DNA of 64,000 nt from Liolophura sinensis (Eukaryota > Mollusca > Polyplacophora > Chitonida > Chitonidae). Position 1 is the stretch's first letter, and each line of letters begins with the position of its first letter. Positions 48,576 through 60,500 of this stretch are shown here, in pieces. The stretch covers positions 11,420,017-11,484,016 of the forward strand of contig NC_088307.1 in assembly GCF_032854445.1 (NCBI RefSeq), in the 5' to 3' direction. The notes below the pieces were generated by a model, which saw nothing but the letters and a program-made list of their open reading frames with translations, was not told the DNA's origin and ran no database searches. The translations under genes were made by a program, and so were the position numbers.

Positions 48576-51500
48576 TTAAATCGTGAAACACCAAAATACA
48601 GCCATTTGTATGTATACAACCCAGAATACAGAAAAACAAGAAAACCTTCTCAGACACTTTTTCTCACGAGCAAACATCGCCTTCTCCAGCCCCATGAAGG
48701 GAGCCTCAAACACAAGGGATACAATGAATGCCAGTCCATACGACATGACCGCATTTCCCAGGAAGATATAGATCTGAAAAAAAAAAAACAAAAAAACCCA
48801 AAAGTATAGATCTGAAACAAGACGTACATGAAGATCTGAATTAACCTAAAGGATATGCATGTATACACATAGATGTAAAACATGTAAAATTATATATAGA
48901 TGCACATTTGTGAAACAACCAAGAAAACATAGATCTGAAACAACCAAGAAAAACATAGATCTGAAACAATCAATAAAGCAGAGATCTGAGACAACCAAGA
49001 AAGCATAGATCTGAAACAACCAAGAAAACACAGATCTGAAACAACCAAGAAAGCATAGATCTGAACAACCAAGAAAGTACAGATCTGAACAATCAAGAAA
49101 GTACAGATCTGAAACAACCAAGAAAGTACAGATCTGAAACAACCAAGAAAGCATAGATCTGAAACAATCAACAAAGTACAGATCTGAAACAACCAAGAAA
49201 GCATAGATCTGATACAAGCAAGAAAGTAAAGATCTGAAACAACCAAGAAAGTACAGATCTGAACAACCAAGAAAGTATATATCGGAAACAAGCAAGAAAG
49301 TACAGATCTGAAACAACCAAGAAAGCATAGATCTGAAAACAACCAATAAAGCATAGATCTGATACAAGCAAGAAAGTACAGGTCCGAAACAAGCAAGAAA
49401 GTATAGATCAGAAACAATCAAGAAAGTACAGATCTGAAACAACCAAGAAAGCACACATCTGAAACAACCAAGAAAGCATAGATCTGATACAAGCAAGAAA
49501 GTACAGATCTGAAACAACCAAGAAAGCATCGATCTGAAACAACCAAGAAAGCATAGATCTGATACAAGCAAGAAAGTATAGATCTGAAACAAGCAAGAAA
49601 GCACAGATCTGAACAAGCAAGAAAGTATATATTGGAAACAAGCAAGAAAGTACAGATCTGAAACAACCAAGAAAGCATAGATCTGAAACAACCAATAAAG
49701 CATAGATCTGATACAAGCAAGAAAGTACAGGTCCGAAACAAGCAAGAAAGTATAGATCAGAAACAACCAAGAAAGCATAGATCTGAAACAACCAAGAAAG
49801 TATAGGTCCGAAACGAGCAAGAAAGTATAGATCCGAAACAACCAAGAAAGCGTAGATCCGAAACAACCAAGAAAGTACAGATTTGAAACAACCAAGAGAG
49901 TACAGGTCTGAAACAACCAAGAAAGCGTAGATCTGAAACAACCAAGAAAGTACAGATTTGAAACAACCAAGAAAGTACAGGTCTGAAACAACCAAGAAAG
50001 CATAGATCTGAAACAACCAAAGAAGTGTAGATCTGAAACAATCAAGAAGATATACATGTACACACGTAGGTGTGAAACATGTAAAAATATTTATTTATTT
50101 ATTTGACTGGTGTTGTACACCATTCTCAAGAATATTTCACTTATACGACAGCAGCCAGAATTATGGTGAGAGGAAATCGGGCAGACACTGGAGGAAACTC
50201 ATCACCATCCACCAGTTACTGGAAGACCTTCCCACGTGTGAACGGAGATTAAGCCAGCAGATTAAGCTAGTGCGCTAACCAAATGAACCAGGGAGGACCC
50301 TAAAAATATATATAGATGCACAGTTGTGAAACAACTAAGCAAACCTAGATCTGAAACAATCAAGAAAATAAAGATCTTAAACAATCACGAAGAAATAGAT
50401 CTAAAACAATCAAGATGATATAAATTTGAAACAATCTAGAAGGTATAAATGTGAAACAAACAAGAAGATATAGATGTAAATGTAAAACAACCAAGAGGTA
50501 CATCAAATGAACAAAGCACACTTAGCCCAAAATTTGATTCAGGTACCTAAAGGGGACTAAGAAATTCCCAAATAAATCTGAATTTCCTGTAATACACTCA
50601 GCGTAGTGCTGATGAACTCACCTCGTTCAAGTCTGAGCCGTAGACGGGAGTCCTCTGTGAGAAGTAGTAGTAGTACATGACAAGAGGGTGGATGAGGTAA
50701 GCACAGTACGTCAGCCGACTCAGGGGGATGAACGCATTCCACGACAGGAAGGTGTTGACGAAACCTGAAAGAAAATGCACGTGATTTAATTACCTTTTCT
50801 GCTTTATCACAACATGATTTTCTTTTCATTTCATTCAAATGAGTGAGTGAGTTTAATGTCGTACTTAACAATATGACAACAAAGGAATCCTAAGAGTGCA
50901 TGTAATGTGCCTCTTTGTTGCAGGACGGGTTTCCAGTGCTTTTTTATCCAGTGCTGCTTCACTGAGAAGACTTACCGAAGGCAAGTAAGCCGCCCCGCCC
51001 GAGCCATTACACTGATACGGGTCACCAGTCATTGCACTATCCCCTTCATGCTTAACGCCAAGGTCTTAGGTGTGACTTGACCCAGGATTGATCCTGGAGC
51101 TACCCCTCCCGAAGCAGACGTTCTACCAACCGTGCTATTGGGTTTATTTATTCAATGGGTTGGTGTTTAATGCCATACCTAAGCATTATGACTACTGTCA
51201 GGTTTATCAGCGGAGGAAACAAAAGTACCAGGGCCCTGTTTCATGATAATCCCGCATATAAGACAACAGTACAGTTATACTCACGTACAAAATATCACAT
51301 CACAAAAGTATGATAAAAAAAAAAATGTTGTGTGCCGTTTTGAGGCTCGATTTGAGCGTTCAAACTAGTTGGTCAATGAGAACACGGTTCAAGTTAAATA
51401 ACATCATTTATTTATTCACTTACTTCATTAATTAACGTTTTATGTCGTACTTCAGAAGATTTCACTAATACAACGGCAGCCATGGAATGGTGGGAGGTAA

Positions 51501-54500
51501 CTGGGCAGAGCCTGGGGCAAAACCCACAAATATAAGCAGGTTGCCGGCAAACCTTCTCACGTACGACAGCAAAATAAGACAGCATGAGCTGAACTTGGAT
51601 TCACATCAACCGCATTGATGAGAGATTCATGAAAAGGGTTATAAGCTAGGTCACAGAGGCCACTGGAGAATTTGTCCATTTTCTTAAGGCTTTAACAGTG
51701 GCATGGCTCCAGCTCATGCTGGCTTCCGGTCTGGCTGTACATGGGAAGGTCTTCTGGCAACCTGCGGATGGTTGTGGGTTTTCCCTAGGTACAGCCCGGT
51801 TTTCTCCCACCCTAGTGTTGGCTACCGTCCTATAAGTGAAATATTCTTGAGTACAGGGTAAAACACCAAAGGAATCAAATAAATAAACTGGGCATGGCCT
51901 AGTGTTTCCAGTCCACACAAGATCAGTAGCTTCCTTACCTCCATATCCAGTACAGCAGGCAATCACTAGCCAGCCGAGGCCTACCGCCCAAACAGTCCTG
52001 GAGACGGAGTTATAGAGAGCCGCTGTGTCCAAATTCATGGGGTGGCCATGGTAAGTATCGTAGACCCCATATAAGACAGAGAGACAACAGATCGCGGCTA
52101 TAGCCCAGCCGAGCATCACCAGCCACTGGAAGACAGGAAAATGATGTGCATAACACAAAGATCCCAGACCGGTTTAATGTGTGTGTTACATACAGTGGAC
52201 CAGGCACATATAATGAATTTTCATTAGAATGCATTGAATTTTTTAGATTTTTTCCTGGCATAAATATATATAATAGCAAAGCAGGTAAAAAAACAATACA
52301 AAAAACAAAAAAAACAAAAAACAGAAAACTGTTACACATTCATACATGTACTCCTTAGAGTGCATGCACTGCTCTCTACCATCCCTTTACATCACTGCCA
52401 CCACTAGCAAATATTGTACAGTAATCTTGACCAATGTAAAGGTCAATGGAGTCAACATGATGAAGCAAGGAGTGATGTCAGAAAACACAAAAACTGTGTC
52501 TAAACCTTCCTAATAATACTTCTATACAACTGCATTCTCTTTATCTACAGGAAGGCCTACGTGGCTCAGTTGGTTAGCGTGCTAGCGCAGCGTAATAGCC
52601 CAGGAGCCTGTCACCTATGTGGCCACTGTGAGTTCATGTCCAGCTCATGCTAGCTTCCTCTCCGACCATACGTGGGAAGGTCTCCCAGCAACCTGCGGAT
52701 GGTCTTGGGTTTCCCCCGGGCTCTGCCCTGTTTCCTCCCGCCATGATGCTTGTCGCTGTCGTATGAGTGAAATATTCTTGAGTGCGGCATAAAAAAACAA
52801 TCAAACAAACAATCTTTATCTAAAGTATGCACAACATGATTTTAATCAACACCTGAAACAAGTTTAGACAACTACATGCAACAGTATTTTGTCTGAAGGT
52901 TAGTATTTTTCAACTGCCACATTTCACTTGATTGATTAATCCACCTTACTCAGTCACATCAAAGTTTTTTTACTAATCTCCTATCAGGAAAAATTTAAGT
53001 GTCGGCATCAAAAGTATTATTTTACGATTTTTATGTGCTTTTGCCATTACATTATTACATATACCAAACATAGAGTAATTGCTGGCCAAGTCGCTGACTG
53101 GTACATCAGTTGTCTGGTGGCTGGCCTATAATATGATTGGTTGGACGTAGTATTCATGTCCAATGACTGATGATTGTTCTATGGAAGAACCAAGTACAAT
53201 GCTTACATTATCTTCTGGAGTTGAAGGCCATGTGTACTTGTGAAAAGTAGCCAACCAAGTTACAAGAGACATTTAAAATGAAATCTGCATTTGTCCAACT
53301 ATTTCAAAGAGTGAGTGAGTGCTTGGGGTTTCACGTTGTACTTGACCATTTTCCTTAGAGCACATGTAATGTGCCTCCTTATTGCAGGACGGATTTGCAC
53401 CCTTCTTTTATCTAGTGCTGCTTCACTTAGACAGCTTACCAAAGGCAAGTAAGCCACCACGCCCGAGCCATTACACTGATACAGGTTGCACCATCCCTTT
53501 CAGGCTGAACGCCAAGCAAGGAAGCTGCAACTGCCTCTTATAAGGTATTAGGTGTGACCTGACCCAGGAATGACCATGAATCTACCGCCTTCCCGAAGCA
53601 GCCGCTCTTCTAACTGAGCTATTTGGGCTGGTCCAACTGTTTTACAAACGAACTAAGCCAATGTGGTAAACATTTATTTATATGATTTGATTTGACTGGT
53701 GTTCTACTGTCATGTTCAAGAATATTTGATTACTACAACACCAGCCAACATAATGGTGGGAGGAAACGGAGCTAAAACACGTGACAATCTTCAGTTACAA
53801 AAATGTGGATGAGATAACAGGTGTGAATTACGATGCAAATACCTTGCTGAATGAATGACTTTGTGTTAATGCTATAATAGCTTCTATTACAATATAACCA
53901 CGCATGTTTTTGCACAATTACCTTGTTGATGTATATTCTTGAATTATACTTGTAGAGGAAATATCCCACAGCCATTCCAATTAGGTAAGGCCCAATTCTA
54001 CACCAAGGCGTTATATAAATCTTGTTGAAGCTCTCATCTACAGCGCTACAACAGAAATGAAACAAACATGATTCATACAGCGCTGCGCATAGTGTAATCT
54101 TATGGTGCAATTTACTTCCTCTGAGTGAAGTTTCTATGTTTTGATCTGGGCTTTTTTGATATTCAGAAAAATGTTGGAAAAACGAATTTCTCCCGAAGAA
54201 TGTCAATCTACTGTGCACAGTGACCAAGGCTGGTTTTCTAGGCCAATATTTCAAACTACAAAAACCTCTCATTTTCCAGGTTTTTCAAGGTCTGGATAGG
54301 TTACTTTTAATATTCCAGGTTTTGCAAGGCCTGGGAAGGCTACTTTAAAGTCAAGGCTTTTCAAGGTCTGGATAGGTCACTTTAAAATTCCAGGGTTATA
54401 AAGGCCCCATGGAAATCTTGTTAAACACACCCCACCCCCACCCCCCACCTTCTCACGTATTAGGGTTTGGGAGCAAGAAGTTTATGATTCCTAATGACTT

Positions 54501-57500
54501 TGGCTACTAGTGGTACTGTACATGTATTTCTTTGCATAAAAATAGCAACAACTCAGTGAATAAAAATGACAGACAAATTATTAGACAAATTATTCGGTCA
54601 GATCAAGCCATGTTAATATATACATGTAGATGAGAGACGTCCCTGGAAACAAACAGAGCCCCCTCATGACTTAATTGGTCTTGCAGTGTGTAATCTGTCC
54701 AAAGAAAATATTGATGAGTTGGACAAAATTTTACTATTTCCTCAACCTTTTTGCATATGAAAGAGCAACCTTAAGTCGAATTTATACACATTTCTAAGAG
54801 GATTTTGATGACAAAACTAAATTGGTTCGATTGGACAATTTCAAGGCTTCACAAAAAGTGTAATGTTATCATTCTACACAGAATCAGGCCTTCAGAATAT
54901 CCTTGAATAAACACCCTGCAAACACACAAAACGGTTGAAGAATTACAGTAAGCTATGAAGGTAGGAAGCAGTTCTAGTCAGAAGCCATTTCATTTAAAAT
55001 GATTAAGAGTTTCGGTGTGTATGACACGTGATGTAAGCTGCAATGGCAGGCGTAAGAGAAAGTGTGAATGGAGAAAAGGTGTTGAAGACTTTGTTCATTA
55101 AAATGTTGTTCAAAATGAACATACCAGGCAAAAGACTAACAGGCGACGAAGAGAGAAGGGCTAAGTGCTTGGATGCAGGTGAAACAAGAAGACAAAGTGG
55201 CTTGTTTGAAAACCCTTAATGTTTTTTTTTAATGGAGCAACTTCTGACAAGAACTGCAGCATGCTGCCAGGCTTTTCACAATATCTGCTGAAAGTTCTAG
55301 TCAGAAAACTCCAAGTATATGCAGACATACTCACTTTACATTTGTAAATCCTACTCCAATCTCGAAAGTACGAGAAATGACACCTGTGGTTAAGAGACAT
55401 ATGAACAGCAGCGCCATAAGTACAGATCCACCCAGCTTACCCGATCTGTGAACAAAAAGAAAAGCACACATCTCTTACTTGACATGGTCATACTGGAGAT
55501 TTGGGGGGGAAAATCGATCAGTTCAAATCGCATCAAATTTTTGCTAGTAATTTAAAACGGCCAAAATAATTACCTCTCACAAAATATCAGCCTCCTCTAT
55601 AAACATTTTACCATTTAACATTCATACTGAAGCTCCCAGAAGCGGGTTGCATTATAAATATTTCAAACTTTATAATCATTTTAACACTAAACAGGCAAGA
55701 GTCTGATATTTTACTGAAAGGCAATAATTTTAGCAATTGGCTGAGGTGGTTAACACGTCAGCGTGGCGTAATGACCCAGACGCCTCTCACCAATGCAGTC
55801 CCTTTGAGTTCATATCCAGCCCATGCTGGCTTCCTCTGTATCCATACTTGAGAAGGTCTGCCAGTATCCTGTGGATCCTCCTGGGTTTCACCCGGGTTCT
55901 GCCCGGTTTCCTCCCACCATAATTAATATATCATCATGGTTAGTTTTATGAGTGGAGGTACATGTAACTTAGAGATGGAGCAAAGAGCAACACGAGCGTC
56001 ATCACGGTGGCCTCAAGAAGAGTAACAGCTCGGGAATCTATGAAATCCCTGTTCAAGGCTGGGATTAAACTCGCCTGTTGACTGCCCTAGCAATTGCACA
56101 GACAAGCTTCTTTACCACTTGCCTATAACTACTTTTATTCTATTGAACGAATGTACCAAATAAAGAATTAATCAATCTTTAATCAGAAAGACTTGTCCCT
56201 GCTATTTCTCACCTGTACAATGGGATAAGTATAAGAGGGCTGATGATGAAGAACTGCATGTCATTGGCAAGATACCAAGACCAGGCCATGCACTGTGAAA
56301 CAGATAATGAAAGTACCATTAGAGTTATATCCCCCTGACAATTACACCATAGGTTGATCAATACTGCCAGCAGAAAAGAATCAAGCCTTTACCATGGAGA
56401 AGAAAACCGTAGCTACGACGATGCTTATATGTATAAAACAGGGGTGGTGTAGACATGCAGAATTAAAAAAAAGAATGCATACTGTACTGCATGAAAGATA
56501 AACCCTATCAATTCCAGGTTCTGTAAAGTAATACTGTGAGAGTTCATCACTGCCAGCAGGCTGGAAATGGCTTTGGCTCATGCTCACAACACAGGAAATT
56601 ATGGCTGACAAGCATATCGTCATGCAAGACCATACAAGAAAGCATGGGATTAATTTATTTATGGATTTGATTGGAGTTTTACGCTGTACTCAAGAGTATT
56701 TCACTTATATGATGTGAGCCATCATTATGGTGAGTGGAAACCAGGCAGAAAATCCATAAATTCCATGCTCAAGGCCAGCATTGAGACCTAACCATGTGAG
56801 TTATGTTCCAGTAATTTATTTATTTGATTGGTGTTACGTCGTACTGAAGAATATTTCACTTATACAACAGCGGTCAGCATTATGGTAGGAAAAAAAAAAA
56901 AACGGGCAGAGCCAGGGGGAAACCCATCACCATCCACACGTTGTGGTCAGACCTTCCCACTTACGGTGTTCCATTAACATTATTTAAAGTTATGATTTTA
57001 ATTGTCAGGGCATAATCCACAGATTTTGGAAAAGGGTTTGACCTAGGTCACATACTTTGTAAAAACTTGTTAATACATTGTGAAGATAATCACAATCAGA
57101 TATACAAACCTTCATTTCTCATATTACACCTTTGTCCCACTACTCAAACAGGAAAAGGGTCTGAGAGGTGTGAATTTGTGAAAAGTGTATATTTCAGGAA
57201 ATCAGTCGCCATCTAGGACATTCTTGGCTGCAAAATGAGGAACAGGCGATTCGTCTCGGGGATAAATGTTGGCCCCTGTAGTACATGTGTATTATGCCCC
57301 GTAAAATTTCATTCGAGGCCTATCTCGTCTGGGTTAAATTTGGTTTGTGTACGCCTCTACCACCCTACTCAATTGATCACACAGAATACTGATTATTCTT
57401 CAGAACCACTACAAGATCACTTTAACACTATAAATAAATGACAACAACAACACGAAAATCACATCATGAAGATTCAGGCCTCTGCGGCCTAGGGGTCAGC

Positions 57501-60500
57501 ATGTTAGCGCAGAATAACAGCCCAAGAGCCTCTCACTAATGTGGTCCCTGGCTTGGTTTGGCTTCCCTGGGTTGTGCCTGGTTCCCTCCCACCGTAGTGC
57601 TGGCCACCGTCTTATAAGTGATATTGTGTTAATTACAGCATGAAATACCCATCAAGTAAATAAATAAATCATGATGAACCCAGCCTACCATATTCTCTAT
57701 AGGGAAGAAGTTGTTGATGTAGAGCAGATTTGTCCACCAGCTGTTGGCACAGAAGTCCTTCTCCACACCTTGCTGCGGCCAGAAAGGTCCATCGCCCAGG
57801 TAACGGAACAGACATGTATCAAACATCAGTACCAGCATGTACGGAGGGGTCAGCCTGTTTCAAGAAAACTTGAGGTATTTAGTTCACTGTAGTGTTTTTA
57901 GCATTAATTTTTATCATATACCTATGCGTGTTACCCGCCTGATACAGAGGCTATTTTTTTATAGCCTGTTATTATTTTCGTATCACCATCTGCTGAACAT
58001 TTTGCACGAGCGGAACTACTTTCGCACTGAGTGACCTTTCCCTGGGAAAGCCCTGCGGTCCTTGACAAGGATTTCCTGCAGTGCTGACCTACTTACACGA
58101 ACATGCGATTTATTCTCCCTAAAATTAAGACCCAGAAAAAGTGATAAAATTTTTTCTACATGGTCTACATGCCAACATTATGGGCAAAAAAGGTTATATT
58201 CAAATATTTCTGTCATTTTTTTTGTGTCGTCTGCTTCGTGATTTTTGGCGTCAAATAACATTCCGCTGATAGCTGTCGATGTTAATTCAGGCCAGATTTC
58301 TAGCTCGAGACGTTTGCAAGTCATCTGTACATGAAGTTTTTTTCCTGTAAATATGTAAATTCGCCTTTTCCTCTTTGTTCTCCTTTCAAAAGTTTGTTGT
58401 AGCTACTCAAATATTCTGGATTTCCGAACTGTTAAACTGTTTACCTTTGGAACTGTCTTATACTGTTAGTGTTACCAGTGCAAACCACGCCATTATGGAA
58501 GCTGAAGACAGCAGTATCTTTGACGTCGGATTTCGGTCGAACAGTGACAGTGAGCAGTTATCCGACTATGACAGAAATTTTCTTGCTAGAGTAGATGCTT
58601 TCGAACAGGAAATTTTGGTGACCGACGCTCATGACAACCACCTAAAACGGGTGTCATTTCCGAACAGGAGGCCAACCTTCGCTGAATGCGGCGATAGGGA
58701 GAAATCAGAGTTTGTCGTGTCAATGAGGAACAAAAACACTGTCCGGGAGACAGAAAGCTTACACAGAATATTTTCTGGATTCCTGCAAACCTTTCCTGGC
58801 AAAGATGATCGGGAAATTGAGGACATACCACCCGTCCAGTTGAACAATTACACTGAATCGTTCCTCCTTTCCCTGAGAAAACACGACGGTAGCGCCGATG
58901 AACCAGACACCCTGACCAGTTACCACAGGGCCATAGAACGCTATCTAGGTGAGTATAACTATGCATATAGCTTGATTTTTGACAAAGAATTTCAAACTTC
59001 GCATGACATCCTTGCTTCAAATTGCAAGGAGCTCAAACAGAAGCGCAAAGGGAACAGACCAAACAAAGCTGAGCTGATGACAGAAAATGAGGAATGTATA
59101 CTGAAGGAAAATAAAGTAATAGGGAACCATAGTCTGCGTGCACTTGTCAACAAAATATCGTTGATGAATTCCCTTCATTTTAGCCTTCGTGGAGGAGAAG
59201 AAAACTCAGATGGGGAGACGTGACCTTAAAATGTGACGATTGATACGGCGACGCAAACGTAGAGAACTCGAGCAGATCTGACGATGTAGATCAGCACAGT
59301 GCGATGCTAATCTCAGTTATGTCCGAGGAGAGTATAAAAATCAAAATAAAACTTGAATTTGTGGAAAACGTGACCTATCCTTGTGCCGGCTTGCCTGTAA
59401 AACATAAAATACTTCAACTGATGTTGCCTAAAGTGCTTAAACATGTCTTCACATAGGTTCTAATATACTAAAGAGTTGTGAAGGTCATGAGATGATGACG
59501 AAAATTTCTAACCTCTGCCAGAAAACAGGCATAGAGAAGTACGAAATATGCATGAAAAATGGAAAAAAAAAAAAAAAAATTTCAGAGGATTCTCTTTTGC
59601 ATAATATTCTTCATTCTCCAACAGTCTTCATTTTATCGGGTTCTTTTTCTTGAATCATTTCACACTGATTGTAAAGTATTACTGGACAAAACACTGACCT
59701 CCAAAATCTGTGGAAGTAAAAACATGGCCCAGTTTATCTTCAGGTTCCCCTTCTTCTTGTCCATTTCCTTCATGCACAGGTAAGTTACCAAAAGTCCGCT
59801 GGAGAAAACAACATACTCCAACGTAATGGTTTAAACAGTCTTAATACTTCACACAATAAAATATGGTCTGGGTAAATTATACTTGGCATATCCTCCTTGA
59901 CATGCTGAAGTACATGCAAGTATGTAGACCGCAACAGAGAACCTAGTAATTATATTCCCCTGCAGCGCTACATGTACATCTACAAATGACCTGACTGTGT
60001 CCCAGCAAGGGGCCAGGTTGTACTTTCCGATCCATATTTTTTCTAAAAATTTAAAATGTTTCTTTCTCAAAAATCTATAAAAGAACAGCGCTAAAACAAT
60101 CCAGAATACAGGGTTATGACATCATCAAAAATATCAGCCAAAAGTGTATTCACCAATGTTCACAAACATAATACAGATCCATTTATTCTATTTGACTTGT
60201 GCTTCACTGTACATGTATCTATGAATACGATAAACCAAAAATTTTGCCCTTAAAAAATCATGAGAAAGTTGAGCCTTTTCCTCATTCTGCGAGTATTGTA
60301 TTATGTATTAAGAAACAGTTTTGATTTATTTATTTATTTGATTGCTGTCTTACGCAGTACTCAAGACCACTTGTATTTCACCTATGTGACGGTGTCAAGC
60401 ATTATGGCGAGAGGAAACCAGACATGCTGGGGAAATCTACCATCATCTGCTGATTGCTGAGACTTTCCTGCCCAAGACCGGAGAAGCCAGCATGAGCTTG

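Noticed and set aside
48846..50063. Up to 405-codon hydrophobic ORF looking like a multipass protein
   Set aside because: Translation of the 25-bp array on the minus strand; similar ORFs exist in all three frames.
48895..50066. CRISPR-like regular repeats
   Set aside because: No unique spacers; pure tandem repeat in an animal intron.
57671..59020. ORFs opposite the acyltransferase exon and opposite the Crypton-like ORF
   Set aside because: Shadows of real coding frames on the other strand.
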